From Candidatus Eiseniibacteriota bacterium (GTDB lineage: Bacteria; Eisenbacteria; RBG-16-71-46; CAIMUX01), in contig JACKCR010000010.1 in assembly GCA_020633975.1 (NCBI GenBank), positions 62,001 through 126,000 on the forward strand: a stretch of 64,000 bases of DNA, given 5' to 3'. Position 1 is the first letter of the stretch; each line of letters begins with the position of its first letter. Under the pieces are notes generated by a model. That model saw only the letters and a program-made list of their open reading frames with translations. It made no database searches and was not told the DNA's origin. This document shows, in pieces, positions 52,860 through 61,743 of the stretch. Both the position numbers and the translations under genes were made by a program.

Positions 52860-53324
52860 TCAGTGCGAAACTTGGTCGCCTTGGAGCGATGCTTCGGGCA
52901 GTCCCGCCTCGCGGGATCGGTCCATCACTTCGATGATCTCGTCGTAGTGCGTCGTCGGCTGGGAGACGATCCTCACTGCGCGGTTGTCGGGGTGGTCCGT
53001 CGCCACCGTCTGGAGGTAGGCCGCGAGCTGGAAGGTCGCACCTACGTCTCTCCGATCCTCGCGCGGGAACTCCCGTGCTTCGATCCCGTTGCCTTCGACG
53101 CGGTAGGCGTCGGCCGTGATGTGGACGGCGAGATCGAGTGACTCCTTGGCATCCGCTTCCGCGCCGTCTCCTCCAGGCGCCGCCATGTGGATGACGGAGA
53201 GTTCGAGGAAGACCGCAGAGAGCAGCAGCATCGGAATCAGGACCACGAACAGGTTCATGAGGGGCATGATCTCTAGATCCGCCTCCACCAGGTCCCGCAT
53301 CTTCCGTATCCGGTGTCGTGACAT
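52860..53324 (-). CDS. ExbD/TolR-family protein with Asn at the proton-path position
   Basis: This 154-residue protein has the same topology as its neighbour. The membrane helix reads IMPLMNLFVVLIPMLLLSAV, with N24 at the position of the conserved Asp. Without that carboxylate it should not carry protons itself and may be the structural partner in a mixed dimer. A gap of 102 bp with nothing recognisable separates it from the other ExbD gene. The exbB gene ends 22 bp upstream. Confidence 0.85.
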   Translation of the reverse strand: MSRHRIRKMRDLVEADLEIMPLMNLFVVLIPMLLLSAVFLELSVIHMAAPGGDGAEADAKESLDLAVHITADAYRVEGNGIEAREFPREDRRDVGATFQLAAYLQTVATDHPDNRAVRIVSQPTTHYDEIIEVMDRSREAGLPEASLQGDQVSH

Positions 53325-53346
53325 TCAGAAGCTCCTCGAGAACGTG

Positions 53347-53988
53347 CTAGGCGCTGTGGCGTCCGGCACGAAGGATGGCCTGCGTGATCCGCGCAGTCGT
53401 CTCCTCGACCTGTTCGACGATCGACTCGACCTTGCCCACGAGGAAGCTGTGCGCGAGTAGCGTCGGGATCGCGACGATCAGTCCGAACGACGTCGTGTTG
53501 AGCGCTTGTGAGATGCCCGCGGCGAGGAACGCCGAGCGCTGCGCCGGGTCTGCAGCACCGACCGCAGAAAACGCCGTCGTGAGTCCGAAGATCGTTCCGA
53601 GGAGCCCGAGGAGCGTTGCCGTGTTCGCGAGGACGCCGAGGAGCGCAAGACGACGGGAGAGCGGAGGCAGGACGATGGTCGCGGCGCTCTCCGCAGCGTT
53701 GTAGATCCGGTCGTCGTTCCGCATGTCGGACGAGAGGACGCTCGACGCTACGTGCGCTACAGGCCCGGTCACCTGCTTGGAGAGCGAGAGCGCACCGACC
53801 AGGTCTCCTTGCGAGATCCGTCCTTCCAGGTCCTTCAACAGCTTCCGGCTGTCGATCGAACCGGCGCGTCCGATCGTCCAGAACCGCTCGAGGATGATGG
53901 CCAACGCGACCACGCCGATGGCGAGGATCACGAACATGAACGGTCCCCCGTTCCTGAAGAATGTGGCGAAGCCAGAGAGCAGATCCAT
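53347..53988 (-). CDS. exbB: ExbB/TolQ/MotA-type proton channel subunit
   Basis: This 213-residue protein has three membrane helices (about 14-36, 110-135 and 150-178). It shows the family signature LLGVLANTATLLGLLGTIFGL, with the following FSAVG and a third helix SQALNTTSFGLIVAIPTLL. It forms the pentameric stator around the ExbD dimer and converts proton flow into motion or force. It sits between the small exported protein gene and the two exbD genes. Confidence 0.92.
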   Translation of the reverse strand: MDLLSGFATFFRNGGPFMFVILAIGVVALAIILERFWTIGRAGSIDSRKLLKDLEGRISQGDLVGALSLSKQVTGPVAHVASSVLSSDMRNDDRIYNAAESAATIVLPPLSRRLALLGVLANTATLLGLLGTIFGLTTAFSAVGAADPAQRSAFLAAGISQALNTTSFGLIVAIPTLLAHSFLVGKVESIVEQVEETTARITQAILRAGRHSA

Positions 53989-53992
53989 GACG

Positions 53993-54382
53993 TCAATTCC
54001 TCCCTTGGGGTTCGTCGCTGGAACGAGGCGACGACGCCGGCTCCTCTCCGATCGGAGAGGCGGAGTCGTCCCAATCGAGAATCGAAACGGACGGAGCGAG
54101 CGTGCGACCGATCCAGAGAGGGATCGGGAACGTCACGAGAGAGCGCACGTCGTCCGCGCTGACCAGGTAGCCGCGATGGGCGATGTCCGGGAACCGGTAC
54201 GGCTCCCTCGCCGTGATGAAGAGGACCTGTGGCATCGCCACCTCGCCCTCGATCGAAATCTCGTCGAGCGTTCGGGGCTCCTCGGCGGCAGCGAGAGCTG
54301 GGAACGCGAGGAACGAGGAAGCGAGGGCCGTGGCGGCGAGGGCCGTGGCAGCGAGCATGATGGTTCTTCGGGGTGTTCTCAT
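53993..54382 (-). CDS. Small exported protein of the ExbB operon
   Basis: This 129-residue protein has an Ala-rich signal peptide (about residues 1-33). The mature part contains LDEISIEGEVAMPQVLFITARE and RFPDIAHRGYL, followed by an acidic Ser-rich tail. The EGE-x-x-x-PQVLFI segment looks like the short conserved box I associate with small exported proteins in TolQR/TPR operons, but I cannot name a family. Its start overlaps the TPR lipoprotein stop as ATGA, and it lies 4 bp before exbB, so it is firmly part of the operon. Confidence 0.65.
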   Translation of the reverse strand: MRTPRRTIMLAATALAATALASSFLAFPALAAAEEPRTLDEISIEGEVAMPQVLFITAREPYRFPDIAHRGYLVSADDVRSLVTFPIPLWIGRTLAPSVSILDWDDSASPIGEEPASSPRSSDEPQGRN

Positions 54383-55458
54383 GGGTTCCCTCCGCTGACA
54401 CGAAGACTCTCGACCGGTTCACCGAACACTTCCGCAAGACCGTCGGGGTCATCGTCCGATTGCGCTCGGTAGCGCCGGTAGTACGCGGTCGCCTCTTCGT
54501 CGTCGAAGAAGTAGAACTGCTCTACGATGGCGAGGTTGTAGAGTGCGCCGGGTTGTTCGGGCTCGAGTTCGAGGGCACGAAGGAAGTACGTCTCTGCCTC
54601 CCGGGGCTTCCCTTCCTGAAGAAGCGCGATACCGTAGTTCGTACAGTTCGCACCGTTTTCTTCCGCCTCGAGTGCACGCTCTGCCCATCGGGGAGCCTCT
54701 CGATAGTGCTCACCCTGGAGACGTGTGTAGGTCAGGACGGACCCCACCGATGCCCAATGCTCCCCGCGAGCTTCGAGCGGAGAAAGCGTGGACTCTGCAG
54801 CGGCCACCTCCCCGGTTGCCAACTGGTGGAGTGCCAAACAGGCACGAACCTCGGGTGCGCCGCGCATGACGTGCTCTGCGAGGGCGGGCTCGAGGATCTC
54901 GATCGCCTCGAAGTGGCGACCCTGATCGTAGAGCAGCTGCGACAGAAGCGTCAGCGACGGCGCATATCCCGGATCGATCGCGAGCGCACGACGAAGTGAG
55001 GTCTCGGCCAACTCCTCGGCCAACTCCTCGGCCGATGCCTCGGCCGACACTTCGCTCGCCCGCCTCTGCGCGCTTTCGTACACCGATTCGGGTGCATCGA
55101 GTTCGAGCTCCGCGATCCGGTGGGGCCAGTATGGTTCGTTGGGTGACGCGTCCGCCTTTGCCTCGAGCGAAGCATGTGCTTCCGTCCATGCGACGATGTC
55201 GTCTCCGATCTGAGCGTTGGTCCACGCAGTCGGGTCGTCGCCCTTGCCACGGAAGACACCGCAACCAGAGAGCAGCATCCCAGCAACCACGACAACGCAC
55301 GGCCATACACGGGACCGAGACAACCGTCGGCCGGCGCGTAGCCGGTGCGATGGAGGCACGACGCAAGAGGACCGCGCATCACTCGAGGGACGCTCGAGCT
55401 GTGAGGACGACTGCTGCTTCCATGGGGACATCGCGTCCGCACGTCGCCGTTCCATCAT
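54379..55458 (-). CDS. TPR lipoprotein (GltE/AglT-like in context)
   Basis: This is a 359-residue protein. A hydrophobic stretch ends in a lipobox (AGMLLSGCG, Cys near 66), but about 50 polar residues precede it, which is unusually long. A later start is possible, although the ATG at 55458 has GGAG nearby and overlaps the upstream stop as ATGA. The mature protein has several TPR units (ALAIDPGYAPSLTLLSQLLYDQ, EAETYFLRALELEPEQPGALYNLA). A 15-bp DNA repeat near 55013-55060 encodes AEELAEELAE. It is likely an outer- or inner-membrane-tethered adaptor in the envelope machine. Confidence 0.78.
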   Translation of the reverse strand: MMERRRADAMSPWKQQSSSQLERPSSDARSSCVVPPSHRLRAGRRLSRSRVWPCVVVVAGMLLSGCGVFRGKGDDPTAWTNAQIGDDIVAWTEAHASLEAKADASPNEPYWPHRIAELELDAPESVYESAQRRASEVSAEASAEELAEELAETSLRRALAIDPGYAPSLTLLSQLLYDQGRHFEAIEILEPALAEHVMRGAPEVRACLALHQLATGEVAAAESTLSPLEARGEHWASVGSVLTYTRLQGEHYREAPRWAERALEAEENGANCTNYGIALLQEGKPREAETYFLRALELEPEQPGALYNLAIVEQFYFFDDEEATAYYRRYRAQSDDDPDGLAEVFGEPVESLRVSGGNP

Positions 55459-58400
55459 CGAGACTCCTCCTTGGGGCGGATCGCGGCCACGATAGGGTGG
55501 TCGACCTCGGCCAGGTGCACGAACCGGTCGGCGACACGCGGCCAGAGCGAACTCTGCGTCCGTTCTAGCCAACGTCCGTCGTCCTCGAGATCGGGATCGA
55601 TGTTGCGGAGCAGCTCGGCCCACGCGTCTTCGCCGCGGTCGTAGAAGGACCAGGACTGCTCTTCGAGGACCTCGTCGTACGCGACCAGATCGTCCCCCGA
55701 GAGATCGGACGGACGCTCGCTGTCCCGCAGTCGATCTCCGAACCCGATGAGCGCCTCACCGATGCGGAAGGCGGCCGCCTGGCTGTACGGGGAGACTCCG
55801 CGGCGAACCACTGCGCCGTATGCCCCGACCGTGGCCTCGAGCGCTGTCTTCTTGCGCGCCAACGACTCGGCAAGCGGCTGGAGCAAGCGGATCGTCTCGT
55901 ACTCGCGCTTCACCTCCTCCGCTCGAAGGAAGTCGACGCGTGCGAGAAGTGCGGGGTCCGCGAGGGACGAGTCCGCTTCCGCGAGGGCGATGTAGTTGGC
56001 GAGATCACTCTCCGTCCCGAGCAAATCTTCGATCCCACCGGGGCGGACGCCGTTGGAGAAGGCGTCGATCGTCCCGAGACGGTCGAGGTCACGAACCGAC
56101 TGCCTGTGGTAGACGGCGGCCGCCGTGGCACGGTCCTCTGGGAACCGTTCGACGTACGACCGTTCCGTCGCTTCCGCCGCAGGCTCGTTCCCGGCCTCGC
56201 GCCAGAGATCAGCAGAGTGGAGCAGCGCGGGCCCAGATTCGTCGTCGGCTGGGAACGCGACAGAGAACCGTTCGAAAGCCCGCGCTGCATCTTCGTCCCG
56301 TCCGGCGTCCTCGAGAGTCGACGCAAGCTGGAGGTGCGCGTCCCGCACGTACTCGCCGTCTGGGTATCGGTGAAGGAGTTCCTCGAAGCAACGAGCAGCG
56401 CCCAAGATCTCCTTCTCTTCCGCGTACATCACTCCGGCCCGATAGAGTGAGTTCTCGGCCTGCTCGAACCGGGGCCAACCGAAAGCCAGTCGTTCGAAAG
56501 CCTGGGCGGATTCGGTGCCGGACAGGGACTCTGCATGGAGATAGAAGCTGTGGGGCACTAGGTCCCCGACGTGATGCGCAAGGCTGTCCTGTCCCGCAGA
56601 ACGGGCGGCGCGCTCCGCGTCGACGTAGGCATTGGCTGCCGAGTCGTACCGCTCACTCCGGTAGAAGACGTCGCCGCGAAGGGCGAGCGCCTTGGGACTC
56701 CGTGCGTCCTGCGGATACCTACGAGCGAACGCCTCGTACCGGCTCGCCGCCTCGTCGTCCCACTCCCGGTTCCAAGCCACGCCAGCCTGACGCCAGGCGA
56801 GGTCGGGACCACGTAGGTCGAAGGGATCACGGTCCAGGTACGCGTCCGCCTCATCGAGGAGCGCACGGGCGAGTGCATCGGTCTGCTCTTCCTCGTACCA
56901 AGCGTCGAGCACGGCGAGCGACTGCCAGGCGGCGTCTCGAGCGAACGGTTGGTCCTCGGCCCGCGCTGCGATCTGGAACGCTTCATGTGCACGCTCACGC
57001 TTCCCGCTCCGCGCGGCGACTTCGCCGACCTGATACTGGATGCGCGCCGCTTCGGGATCGTCGGGCCAGAGCGCGAGCATCCGGTCGTAGAGAGCGAGCG
57101 CACGCTCCCATTCCTCGGTTGCGACGGCCTTCCCGCCGGCTTCCATCTCCCGAGCGCGATGATGGTGGAAGAGAGCGACATCGTGGATAGACGTTCGGGA
57201 GAAGTCCGTCGCGTTCGTGCGAAGGGAGTCGGAGTCGTTCGCTCCGAACCACTCGGTGCCGGGTAGGAAGCGCTCGGCGAGTTCGAGACGAGCGGCGCGT
57301 GCGAGCTCCGGACGCTCTCCTGCCTCGTAGGTCTCGATCAAACCGTCCGCAATGCCGAGCGCCCGGGGATCGGTCGGATAGCGGTCCAGCCAGAGTCGAT
57401 CGCACTCTGCGGCCTCTGCGAAGAGCGAGTAGCGGCGAAGGAGCGTGCCCACGGCAGCGAAGACGTCCCGTTCATAGCTTCGCGGTCCGATCGTGTCGAA
57501 GAGATCGGCAGCGTTGGCGCCACCGCCTCCGCGCGCGAGCGAGTGGATGAGATAGTCGGTCGACTCCCCGCGAAGGTCGGTCGAGACCGGCGCCTCTGCT
57601 CCGGACTCGTAGAGATCGAGCACGCGCGCGAAGGACGACGCGGCTTGGTCGAACCGATCGCTTCGGTAGTGAGACCAACCGAGTTTGTAGAGCGCGATGA
57701 CGGATAGTCCAGGATCGGCTCCGTCTGCCGCGCTCTCGTACAACGTGGCGGCGAGGTCGAGGCGCCCCTGATCGAAGCGGTAGTCCGCCATGCGGAGGTC
57801 CGCTTCCTGGCGGAACGCGGAGTTCGGGAACTGTGCAACGAGCTGCTCCAAAGCGTCCATGCCGCTGTCGTCTCCATCGTCGGCCTTCAATACGCCGACG
57901 TGGTAGAGCGCGGCATCGAGGTGAGCGAAGTCCGGATGACGTCGGACGATCTCGCCATACAGTTCGAGCGCGCGCCCGCTCTCGAGGATGGGGACGACGT
58001 GCCGGACGCGTTCCCCTTCGGCGAGTGCCAGGTACGCGGCCATCTCCTCGCGGAACCGTTCCTTGGACCCCGTGAGTTCGAGGTCGGCGAGTCGATAGAG
58101 TGCCTCCGCTCGCGTCGACGCCTTCGGGTAGGCTTCGAGGAATCCGGCCCACTCGCTTCGCGCCGTATCGACATCCCCGCGTCCCCGGATCGCGAGCTCG
58201 TAGGCCGCGAGAGCGTTCGTGTAGCGCACGGGTTCGTCCATCCCCTCCAGACGCGCCAGCTCTCGGTCGACCGCGCCTCCCACGACGATTCGACGTGCCT
58301 CGGTCCACTCTCCGACACGATCCGACACGACTCGGTCCCAGGCACGCACCTCATCGTGGAACCGGGCCATCAGGGCGTCCTGATCGAGTCCTTCGAGCTT

Positions 58401-60212
58401 CCTCGCGATCGCAGCTTCGGTCTCCTGCGAACGGCGGAGAAGAGCATCGATCCTCGCAGAGAGGTTCGAGATGCCGTCGATGAAGGCGGGCTTCCAGACT
58501 TGCTCGCGGCTCCTCCGGATCCGATCGGGCATCACTTCGCGGAACTGTGCTGCCGTCTCCGAGAGATCCCCAGCGAATCGCTCGGACTTGCCGAGGAGAT
58601 CGCCGCGATCCACGTACCCTTGCGGGGGAGCTACCTGGCGCTGTTCGTCGGGACCGGTCTCGTAGAAGTGGTCCAGGGCCGCCATCCGTGCGAGCGTGTC
58701 CACCGCACGCGCTTCGATCTCCGCCATCTCCGCGTCGATCCGGGCGATCTCGCGCTCGCTCACGTCGTCGATCTTCGCGAGAAGACGACTGAGATCCGCT
58801 TCGAGCGCGTGGATCTTCTCGGCGAGAAGCCTCAGTTCGATCGCCTCGTCCGCCGCGGCACGCCGCCCGCGTTCGAGATAGAGACGTCTCCGATCGATCT
58901 CCCCACGTGCCTGCTGGAGACGCCAGCGCGCTCGTTCCCGCTCGGAGAACGCGGACCGCGCAGCACTCTCGAGTGACGACACCCACGCGAGCGAGTCCGG
59001 CGACGCGAGAGGAACGAGGCGGGAGAGGGAGGCCGGCCCGGTGGCCTCCCCGAGCGATCGTGCAGGCAGTTCGACCGCCCCCCGCCTCGATCCCAACACC
59101 AAGTCCGGAGTCCAGGCCTCTGCGTCTGCCCGGAACGGCACAGGCGGAACCTCGAGGACGCGAACCGGGCCGAAACCTGCGTCACGCTCCCAATCGCCCC
59201 ATACCTGCTCGGGGATCGGATGTTCCTTCAGCTGGAGGAGTGAACGACGGCGAAGGTCGACTGCGTCCCGCGCCCTGGCGAACTGGTCCGCAGCGCGTTC
59301 GAACTCGCCTCGATCGAGGGCCACGCTTCCGAGCCGAAGATGCGCTTGCGGAACAAGTGGATGTTCCGGATGGTCCGCGATCCAGTCGGCGAGTGCGGAC
59401 GTCGCCAAGTCGCGTGGCATCGACGTATCCGATACCGACGCGCCGCCCCCGACGTTCGACGAAGCGTCCTCGGGCATCTCGACCGATTCGATTTCGCCCA
59501 GAATCGCCGCCAAAGTCGAGTAGGAGTCCGTCGCCTCGGAGGACGCACTTCCCAGCCTCTCCCACACTTCGCGGAACTCGGCCGACGCGATCCCCGTGGT
59601 GTCCTCCCCCACACGCGCACGTCGACGCGCATCTGCATCACGCACCCAGTCTGCGAACGCGGACGGATCTCGCCACTGCGTGACTTCGTCCGCGAGCCGC
59701 GTGAGGCTCGCGTCGGCTCCCATCCGCTCGTAACACCACGCGCGAACGAACGCGGCACGGTCCGCGCCGCTGTAGGCCGACGGGTCGAGCGGACACCTCT
59801 CCGCCTCCGTCGCCGCGCCGAGCAGATCCTGGCGGGACAGATAGAAGAGGGCGCGACGCAGGTGGAGTTCTCCCCACTCCTCATCCGTCACGGAAGGAGT
59901 AGCGATGGAAAGCTCGACGCGCTCCACCTCCAACGCGCCATTCGCGGTGCCCGCAACTCCGAACTGTTCCGCGTCGGATGCCGTGGCAGCGGGCGTAGCG
60001 TCTGAAGCGAGTCCGTCCTCGACAGCGGTCGACAACTCCTGGGAGTACGCGACGTCGATCCCGACCTGCGTCATCGCGACCACGCCCAACAACGCGACCG
60101 GCGACGCGACCAGGCCCACGCCCAGCAACGCCACCAGCGACGCGACGGCCGCGCGCCCACTTTCGGTCGCGCCGCGCACGGTCCTGGCGAATGTCGTTCG
60201 CGGGATCACCAC
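55455..60212 (-). CDS. Giant periplasmic TPR protein (GltI/AgmK-like in context)
   Basis: This protein of about 1585 residues has an N-terminal signal or anchor (VASLVALLGVGLVASPVALLG). It also has a region of TPR-like helices, a long coiled coil in the middle (for example ALEADLSRLLAKIDDVSEREI near residue 480), and then many more TPR pairs to the C terminus with A-x-Y-x-x-x-x-x-x-x-P spacing. I put the start at the GTG pair at 60212/60209, which overlaps the upstream stop and has GGAGG 12 bases before; the frame remains open to 60266. Giant TPR proteins of this size next to ExbB/ExbD and AgmX-type genes resemble AgmK/GltI of the gliding apparatus. By-eye homology beyond TPRs is not claimed. 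Confidence 0.78.
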   Translation of the reverse strand: MVIPRTTFARTVRGATESGRAAVASLVALLGVGLVASPVALLGVVAMTQVGIDVAYSQELSTAVEDGLASDATPAATASDAEQFGVAGTANGALEVERVELSIATPSVTDEEWGELHLRRALFYLSRQDLLGAATEAERCPLDPSAYSGADRAAFVRAWCYERMGADASLTRLADEVTQWRDPSAFADWVRDADARRRARVGEDTTGIASAEFREVWERLGSASSEATDSYSTLAAILGEIESVEMPEDASSNVGGGASVSDTSMPRDLATSALADWIADHPEHPLVPQAHLRLGSVALDRGEFERAADQFARARDAVDLRRRSLLQLKEHPIPEQVWGDWERDAGFGPVRVLEVPPVPFRADAEAWTPDLVLGSRRGAVELPARSLGEATGPASLSRLVPLASPDSLAWVSSLESAARSAFSERERARWRLQQARGEIDRRRLYLERGRRAAADEAIELRLLAEKIHALEADLSRLLAKIDDVSEREIARIDAEMAEIEARAVDTLARMAALDHFYETGPDEQRQVAPPQGYVDRGDLLGKSERFAGDLSETAAQFREVMPDRIRRSREQVWKPAFIDGISNLSARIDALLRRSQETEAAIARKLEGLDQDALMARFHDEVRAWDRVVSDRVGEWTEARRIVVGGAVDRELARLEGMDEPVRYTNALAAYELAIRGRGDVDTARSEWAGFLEAYPKASTRAEALYRLADLELTGSKERFREEMAAYLALAEGERVRHVVPILESGRALELYGEIVRRHPDFAHLDAALYHVGVLKADDGDDSGMDALEQLVAQFPNSAFRQEADLRMADYRFDQGRLDLAATLYESAADGADPGLSVIALYKLGWSHYRSDRFDQAASSFARVLDLYESGAEAPVSTDLRGESTDYLIHSLARGGGGANAADLFDTIGPRSYERDVFAAVGTLLRRYSLFAEAAECDRLWLDRYPTDPRALGIADGLIETYEAGERPELARAARLELAERFLPGTEWFGANDSDSLRTNATDFSRTSIHDVALFHHHRAREMEAGGKAVATEEWERALALYDRMLALWPDDPEAARIQYQVGEVAARSGKRERAHEAFQIAARAEDQPFARDAAWQSLAVLDAWYEEEQTDALARALLDEADAYLDRDPFDLRGPDLAWRQAGVAWNREWDDEAASRYEAFARRYPQDARSPKALALRGDVFYRSERYDSAANAYVDAERAARSAGQDSLAHHVGDLVPHSFYLHAESLSGTESAQAFERLAFGWPRFEQAENSLYRAGVMYAEEKEILGAARCFEELLHRYPDGEYVRDAHLQLASTLEDAGRDEDAARAFERFSVAFPADDESGPALLHSADLWREAGNEPAAEATERSYVERFPEDRATAAAVYHRQSVRDLDRLGTIDAFSNGVRPGGIEDLLGTESDLANYIALAEADSSLADPALLARVDFLRAEEVKREYETIRLLQPLAESLARKKTALEATVGAYGAVVRRGVSPYSQAAAFRIGEALIGFGDRLRDSERPSDLSGDDLVAYDEVLEEQSWSFYDRGEDAWAELLRNIDPDLEDDGRWLERTQSSLWPRVADRFVHLAEVDHPIVAAIRPKEESR

Positions 60213-61075
60213 GTCCAGTCCATGCCTCCGAACGAAGTGGGGCGACTCCACGTTTCGGCCTTCCACGCACTCGTGTCTTCCCCAAGCCGGAAGGTCGAAA
60301 GGTCCAGCTGGAGGAAATGGAGTCGATCGCGCGCCGGATCCAGTCGCAAGTAGACCGACATGCCTTCCTGGTCCGTCGACGCGGGGATGACGAGTTCTAG
60401 CACCTGCTCCCGCGGTTCCACGAACTCGTGGTCGATCTCGATCACGCCACCTTGGTGGAGCACGGACTCGAGCTCCCGGTCTAGGGAGACGACTGTCTCC
60501 CGGCCGTCGTCCCTCCGGAGCCTGAGTCCGTCGAGACGCCAGTCCGGATACCCGCTCGCGAGTACGACCAGGCTCGTCACGTGATCGTCGACATAGTCCT
60601 CGTGCAGCTCGGTGAGACGCGCTTCGTGATCGTCGAGCAGTGCGGCCAACGACTGGATCCTGGACTCCACCTCGGCAAGCTCACCCACCGACTCGAGAAG
60701 ACGATCGGTGGCGAGGTCGGCAGCTTCTCGATCGAGTTGGTCGGTCGCGGAGTCGAGTTCGTGATCCAGTTCAAGATACCGGATCCAGGTCGGGTCGATC
60801 GCACCGGCCCTCTCCGCACGCGCTTCCTCGCTCCAGTAGACACCGTCGATCTGGCTGCGCAGGAAGTCGAGGTTCTCCTGCAGAAAGAGCAACGACGGCT
60901 TCTTCGTCCGATCCGGCTTCTCTCGCTCGACCTTCACGGGCGCAGCGTCCGGAACGATGGTTGCTGCGTCTTCGCCGAAGGCCGCTGAAGCGCAGAGCAG
61001 GGAGACTGCGCACGACAGCAAAGTGACTCGGCTCGGCGATGGTGAACCGCTACTCGAACTACGGATCCGATCCAT
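60206..61075 (-). CDS. Exported coiled-coil protein with C-terminal beta domain
   Basis: This 289-residue protein has a signal peptide (about 1-34, ending SAAFGE). A helical coiled-coil region (about 60-165: ELDHELDSATDQLDREAADL and following) comes next, then a beta-rich C-terminal domain (VLASGYPDWRLDGLRLRRDD, PREQVLELVIPAS). The ATG overlaps the upstream stop as TGATG. No family is recognised. The layout, with a coil that could span periplasm followed by a globular end, suits a structural link in the envelope complex. Confidence 0.65.
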   Translation of the reverse strand: MDRIRSSSSGSPSPSRVTLLSCAVSLLCASAAFGEDAATIVPDAAPVKVEREKPDRTKKPSLLFLQENLDFLRSQIDGVYWSEEARAERAGAIDPTWIRYLELDHELDSATDQLDREAADLATDRLLESVGELAEVESRIQSLAALLDDHEARLTELHEDYVDDHVTSLVVLASGYPDWRLDGLRLRRDDGRETVVSLDRELESVLHQGGVIEIDHEFVEPREQVLELVIPASTDQEGMSVYLRLDPARDRLHFLQLDLSTFRLGEDTSAWKAETWSRPTSFGGMDWTW

Positions 61076-61731
61076 CAACCCCTCCAGGTCTTGTCGACGT
61101 TTCCGGTTGCCGCATCGACGAGGACGAAGAGCGACGGCAATCCTGGAGCGCGGTAGATGACGAGCCAACTGGTTCGCTCTGGCTTCTTCGGATCCGCGGC
61201 ACTCCGGATGAGCACCATGTGCGCGAGTTCGCCCCCGGACTCGGCCCGGAACTTCGCACCTTGCTTCTCTTCCGCTGCAGCTAGTGCGCGCTGGCTGTCG
61301 ACCCAGCTACCGAGAGGCGGGGAGTCGAACCGGAGCGCAAGGTCCGCCGCCTGAACGACCTTTGCACCCTGCACCGAGTACCCACGCGACCGGTCTCGAG
61401 TCTGAGACCGGAACAGGTAGCCCCATCGACCCGCGCTACCCGTGGCGTCCACCGGCTCGTCGTTCTCCACGTAGACGAGTTCCGCGTCGTCCGCCCACGC
61501 GAGTGCAGCGGACGTCGCCACCTGGAGCCCTTCACTCGCACTGATCGCGAGCTGGTCTCCAGCGAAGGCAGTACTGAGGAACGCGTCCGACTGCGGCGCC
61601 GTGGCACCGACCACGAGTGCCACCAGGCCTGCAGCCATTCCGTAGACCCCACGGCGGATGCGGCGATGAGCGTCTCGCTCGAAGGCCGAGGCATGCGAAG
61701 GCAACGCCGAGACGGCGCTCGATCGGATCAT
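61075..61731 (-). CDS. Exported protein with PepSY-like C-terminal domain
   Basis: This 218-residue protein starts at the ATG at 61731, with TTGGAG six bases upstream. A hydrophobic segment at about residues 32-52 gives a signal or anchor. Residues 75-218 include YSVQGAKVVQAADLALRF, an Ala/Glu helix, and the ending WLVIYRAPGLPSLFVLVDAATG, where the V-x-A-x-T-G turn resembles PepSY domains. Its function is unknown. It is tightly packed between the SH3-barrel gene (12 bp) and the coiled-coil gene (overlap). Confidence 0.6.
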   Translation of the reverse strand: MIRSSAVSALPSHASAFERDAHRRIRRGVYGMAAGLVALVVGATAPQSDAFLSTAFAGDQLAISASEGLQVATSAALAWADDAELVYVENDEPVDATGSAGRWGYLFRSQTRDRSRGYSVQGAKVVQAADLALRFDSPPLGSWVDSQRALAAAEEKQGAKFRAESGGELAHMVLIRSAADPKKPERTSWLVIYRAPGLPSLFVLVDAATGNVDKTWRG

Positions 61732-61743
61732 CCCGTACTCCAA

